The position numbers were made by a program, and so were the translations under genes. Below are positions 61,635-64,000 of a stretch of 64,000 nt of DNA, one piece after another (position 1 is the stretch's first letter; every line of letters starts with the position of its first letter). The stretch comes from Dreissena polymorpha. Lineage: Eukaryota; Mollusca; Bivalvia; Myida; Dreissenidae. The DNA lies in assembly GCF_020536995.1 (NCBI RefSeq), contig NC_068360.1, forward strand, positions 17,816,278 through 17,880,277, read 5' to 3'. Below the pieces are notes generated by a model. It had not been told where the DNA came from. It was given only the letters and a program-made list of their open reading frames with translations, and did not search any database.

Positions 61635-64000
61635 AAACATTTTATGTTTTACCCCGCGCGTTTAACCGTGTCGTAGTCAAATAGTCAAACTAAACTCCAA
61701 ATATTAACGCTACAAATCGGTATAAAGTACGAACATGTCAACCGTAAATCTAGATTCTAAAACGGTGTGATATTTGCAAAAGTTAAAGTTATAACTCGCC
61801 GGGCTGCCCAAACCAGAAGAAAAACTTCATATATATTTATATATATGAAAACTACGAAACGTAGGCTTTCTAATGATATATAATTTGTCAAAATCGGCCG
61901 AGAAATGAAAGTATAATTTAAAAAAAGACGTTAGTGGGTACATCAAAATGTATAACCTCGGCGCTTCGATGTACGCTAATCGATAGCTACCGGTCACGTG
62001 ACAAAGAAAGTAACGACAAGATATTTGCCGATACGGTCCCGTTTCATATCCGTCTCATCTAGAGTCCGTGCGGTACTTTAATATAGCTATATAAAACATT
62101 TTTATCATGATCAATTTCAAATAATGGTGGACGAAAAAAAGTGTTTCTTACCGAAGATTTATATATAATATATTATTATTATTTTTGTTGTAAATAAAGC
62201 TTTCAAATAGTTGTAGAGCCAACATTTGCCTATTTTTTTTCATTGGCCTTGAGATTTGAAGGCAAACACTATACGTGCCCTTATAAACTAACTCATAAAG
62301 CCTCAGTATGATGGCCCATTGATTATACATCATTCTAATATTAAAAGAGTATAACGACGAAAATTACATGAAAATCCAAACGCATTATCAGTAGATAATT
62401 TTTTTTTGTAATCATAAGTTTTTATTTAATTTAGGCACATGAGCAATTGAGTATACACTACAGGATAACCGCAAACATAAACAGTATAAAAACTAGGATA
62501 ACCGCATTTCAACGGTCAATGGATAGCAATGTAGGGTGTAAACCAGTTTTAAGGGACACTTAAACTCAGACTTATCTAAACAATAAGTACTCAAAGGGAA
62601 AGTACATAATTTAACAAATAAATTTACCAAACAACAGACACAAATTAATCAATTTGAAGAATTCACGGTTTAACGCCTTCGAAATGTAATTGATGAAATA
62701 TCAATCATTTCAACTGTATTGCGCATCGGCTGTATAGTGAGAGCAACAAATGTCAACTTTGCTTTGGAGACACGAACGTAATCTGGTAACTCTTGACGAG
62801 CTGAAAATACCTTTTGTCCATTCGACCGTTTCGACCCGCAACTTGTCAAGACGTACTTCCTGTTTACATTAGTTACTTGTCAAGGTAATTGCTTTTTTTT
62901 CTTTCAGAATAATTAGACTATGTTATGTTTAAATGTATTTTTTAATAACATAAGGAAAATAAAGAACAAAAGTATGTTTTTGTTTAAAATTATTATAAAA
63001 GGTTTCGTTAAAGTTAAGACAAAATGACGTCTGACGGAGATTCTGATAAGCCTAGTTTATATTCCACTTGAGTCAGGGGTAATTTTCATAAAGATGTTAT
63101 ATCATCAATATTTTATAGACATATGGCCACGAACCATTATGAAAATTTTTATTCATTATTCTTTGTTCTTTAAAGTTTTAAGCTTTTCCCACAGGTTAAT
63201 CGTCTGTTTGTTGAACTTAGCTTCTTTCCTATCTATTCATCCAACCCTATAATTTCGGCCACCCCTTATTTTGGTAGTTATGACATATTTCTGATAACAC
63301 TTAAGTTATTTATGCTTATTTAAAAAAATCTATAATATAGATGTTGTATTTTGGTTAAAACCATGTGAATTTAAGATTTTTTTAGGGAAAAATTAAATTT
63401 TAGATAAAAATTAAGTAAAATCAGCTACACATGCTGTGTAAATACCAATAATTCTGAAAATACTCACATTTAAAGAGTATTTTTGTGTTTATTAGTCTAT
63501 ACGAATATTTATTTAATGATTTATATCCAAATTACTTAAAAAGTTTTATGTTTTCCTATAAAAATGATGACTGAACAGATTGATAGGAAAGATACCAACA
63601 AATCAGGGTTGCTAGGGTGCCCACCTAGAATTGGCCTGTTACTAAGGAAATACATGCGTTGTAAATTATTTTGCCATACTTTTGTGAGGAAGATATAACA
63701 TGTTTAATACAATGTCTCACTTGTGCTGAAAATCTTTTCATTCAGTAGAAAAAATCAATTTCACTCTTAAGTGGCGAATATACAGGAAAAGAGGCTACTT
63801 ATAAAAAGAAATTTAAACCAAGTTGTTAAATGAAATTAAAATAGTGTTAAATAAGTTTTTACCTAAGTTATTGAGAAAATAGACAATTATCTTAAATTTT
63901 CACAAGAGAGGTCAAGATAGCTCACGCTAAAGAGATAACCTAGACATCAAAGTATCAAGTTTAATATCAAAATAGTCAATTGTGTTAATAGTGTCTATTC
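61635..64000. other. Right-end stretch without a supported gene
   Basis: Locally richer in CpG around 61980-62060 (it includes CACGTG) and 62700-62880. A 15-codon frame, MTSDGDSDKPSLYST, starts at 63024 with context acaaaATGa and ends in TGA at 63069-63071. It looks like the start of a protein, but no donor site inside it is convincing. A promoter and first exon of a gene lying to the right are possible but not shown. Confidence 0.3.

Noticed and set aside
63024-63071. MTSDGDSDKPSLYST as the first coding exon of a gene at the right edge
   Set aside because: Protein-like start, but no usable donor before the TGA; noted only in the description of the stretch.

Overview
This looks like nuclear DNA of a bivalve mollusc, probably a heterodont such as a Dreissena- or Mya-type clam or mussel. 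It is AT-rich, with split genes carrying GT-AG introns. It is crowded with repeat units of the 'gtgaccttgacctttgacct' type, with pearl-like elements (core tandem repeats plus an acggacgg-type tail and a closing hairpin), and with small inverted-repeat DNA transposons. The species call is inference from repeat style and gene content. I see no bacterial features, no CRISPR array, and no retroviral, LTR or Polinton element.

Left third (1-20 kb): a lone minus-strand exon of a fucolectin/F5-8C-like lectin domain (5661-5831); a clear two-exon plus-strand inhibitor-of-apoptosis gene with one BIR and one RING (9652-11570); and, convergent with it, the 3' part of a minus-strand single-pass membrane protein (four exons, 17155 down to 12259) whose tail resembles the SEFIR domain of IL-17 receptors. 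Its third-last exon carries an apparent one-base frame break. These three could all be immune or cell-death genes. Three tandem arrays and two (TA)n tracts lie among them.

Middle (20-32 kb): a minus-strand gene of unknown family, three coding exons in perfect phase (30225 to 25321, 315 residues), built from about seven degenerate ~36-residue repeats, with a probable non-coding first exon ending at 30725. Its introns and 3' side are full of insertions: a minisatellite made of copies of its own 5' splice site, two pearl-like elements, a long GTA/GGT microsatellite, and a 43-bp array next to a decayed extra copy of the start of exon 2.

Right half (32-64 kb): almost entirely transposable elements. 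Four elements have CAG-starting inverted ends and perfect 5-bp target duplications, two of them nested inside others, and at least two more look related. One large element (46815-49489) carries an inverted, diverged copy of the promoter/first-exon region found at 30636-31798; a later TA-flanked MITE inserted in that copy, with the empty site preserved at 31.4 kb. A truncated LINE with a readable reverse transcriptase lies at 57.66-60.0 kb and another pearl-like element at 60.6-61.6 kb. The last 2.4 kb shows no supported gene.

All exon models come from reading splice sites and phase by eye. No expression or database evidence was available.
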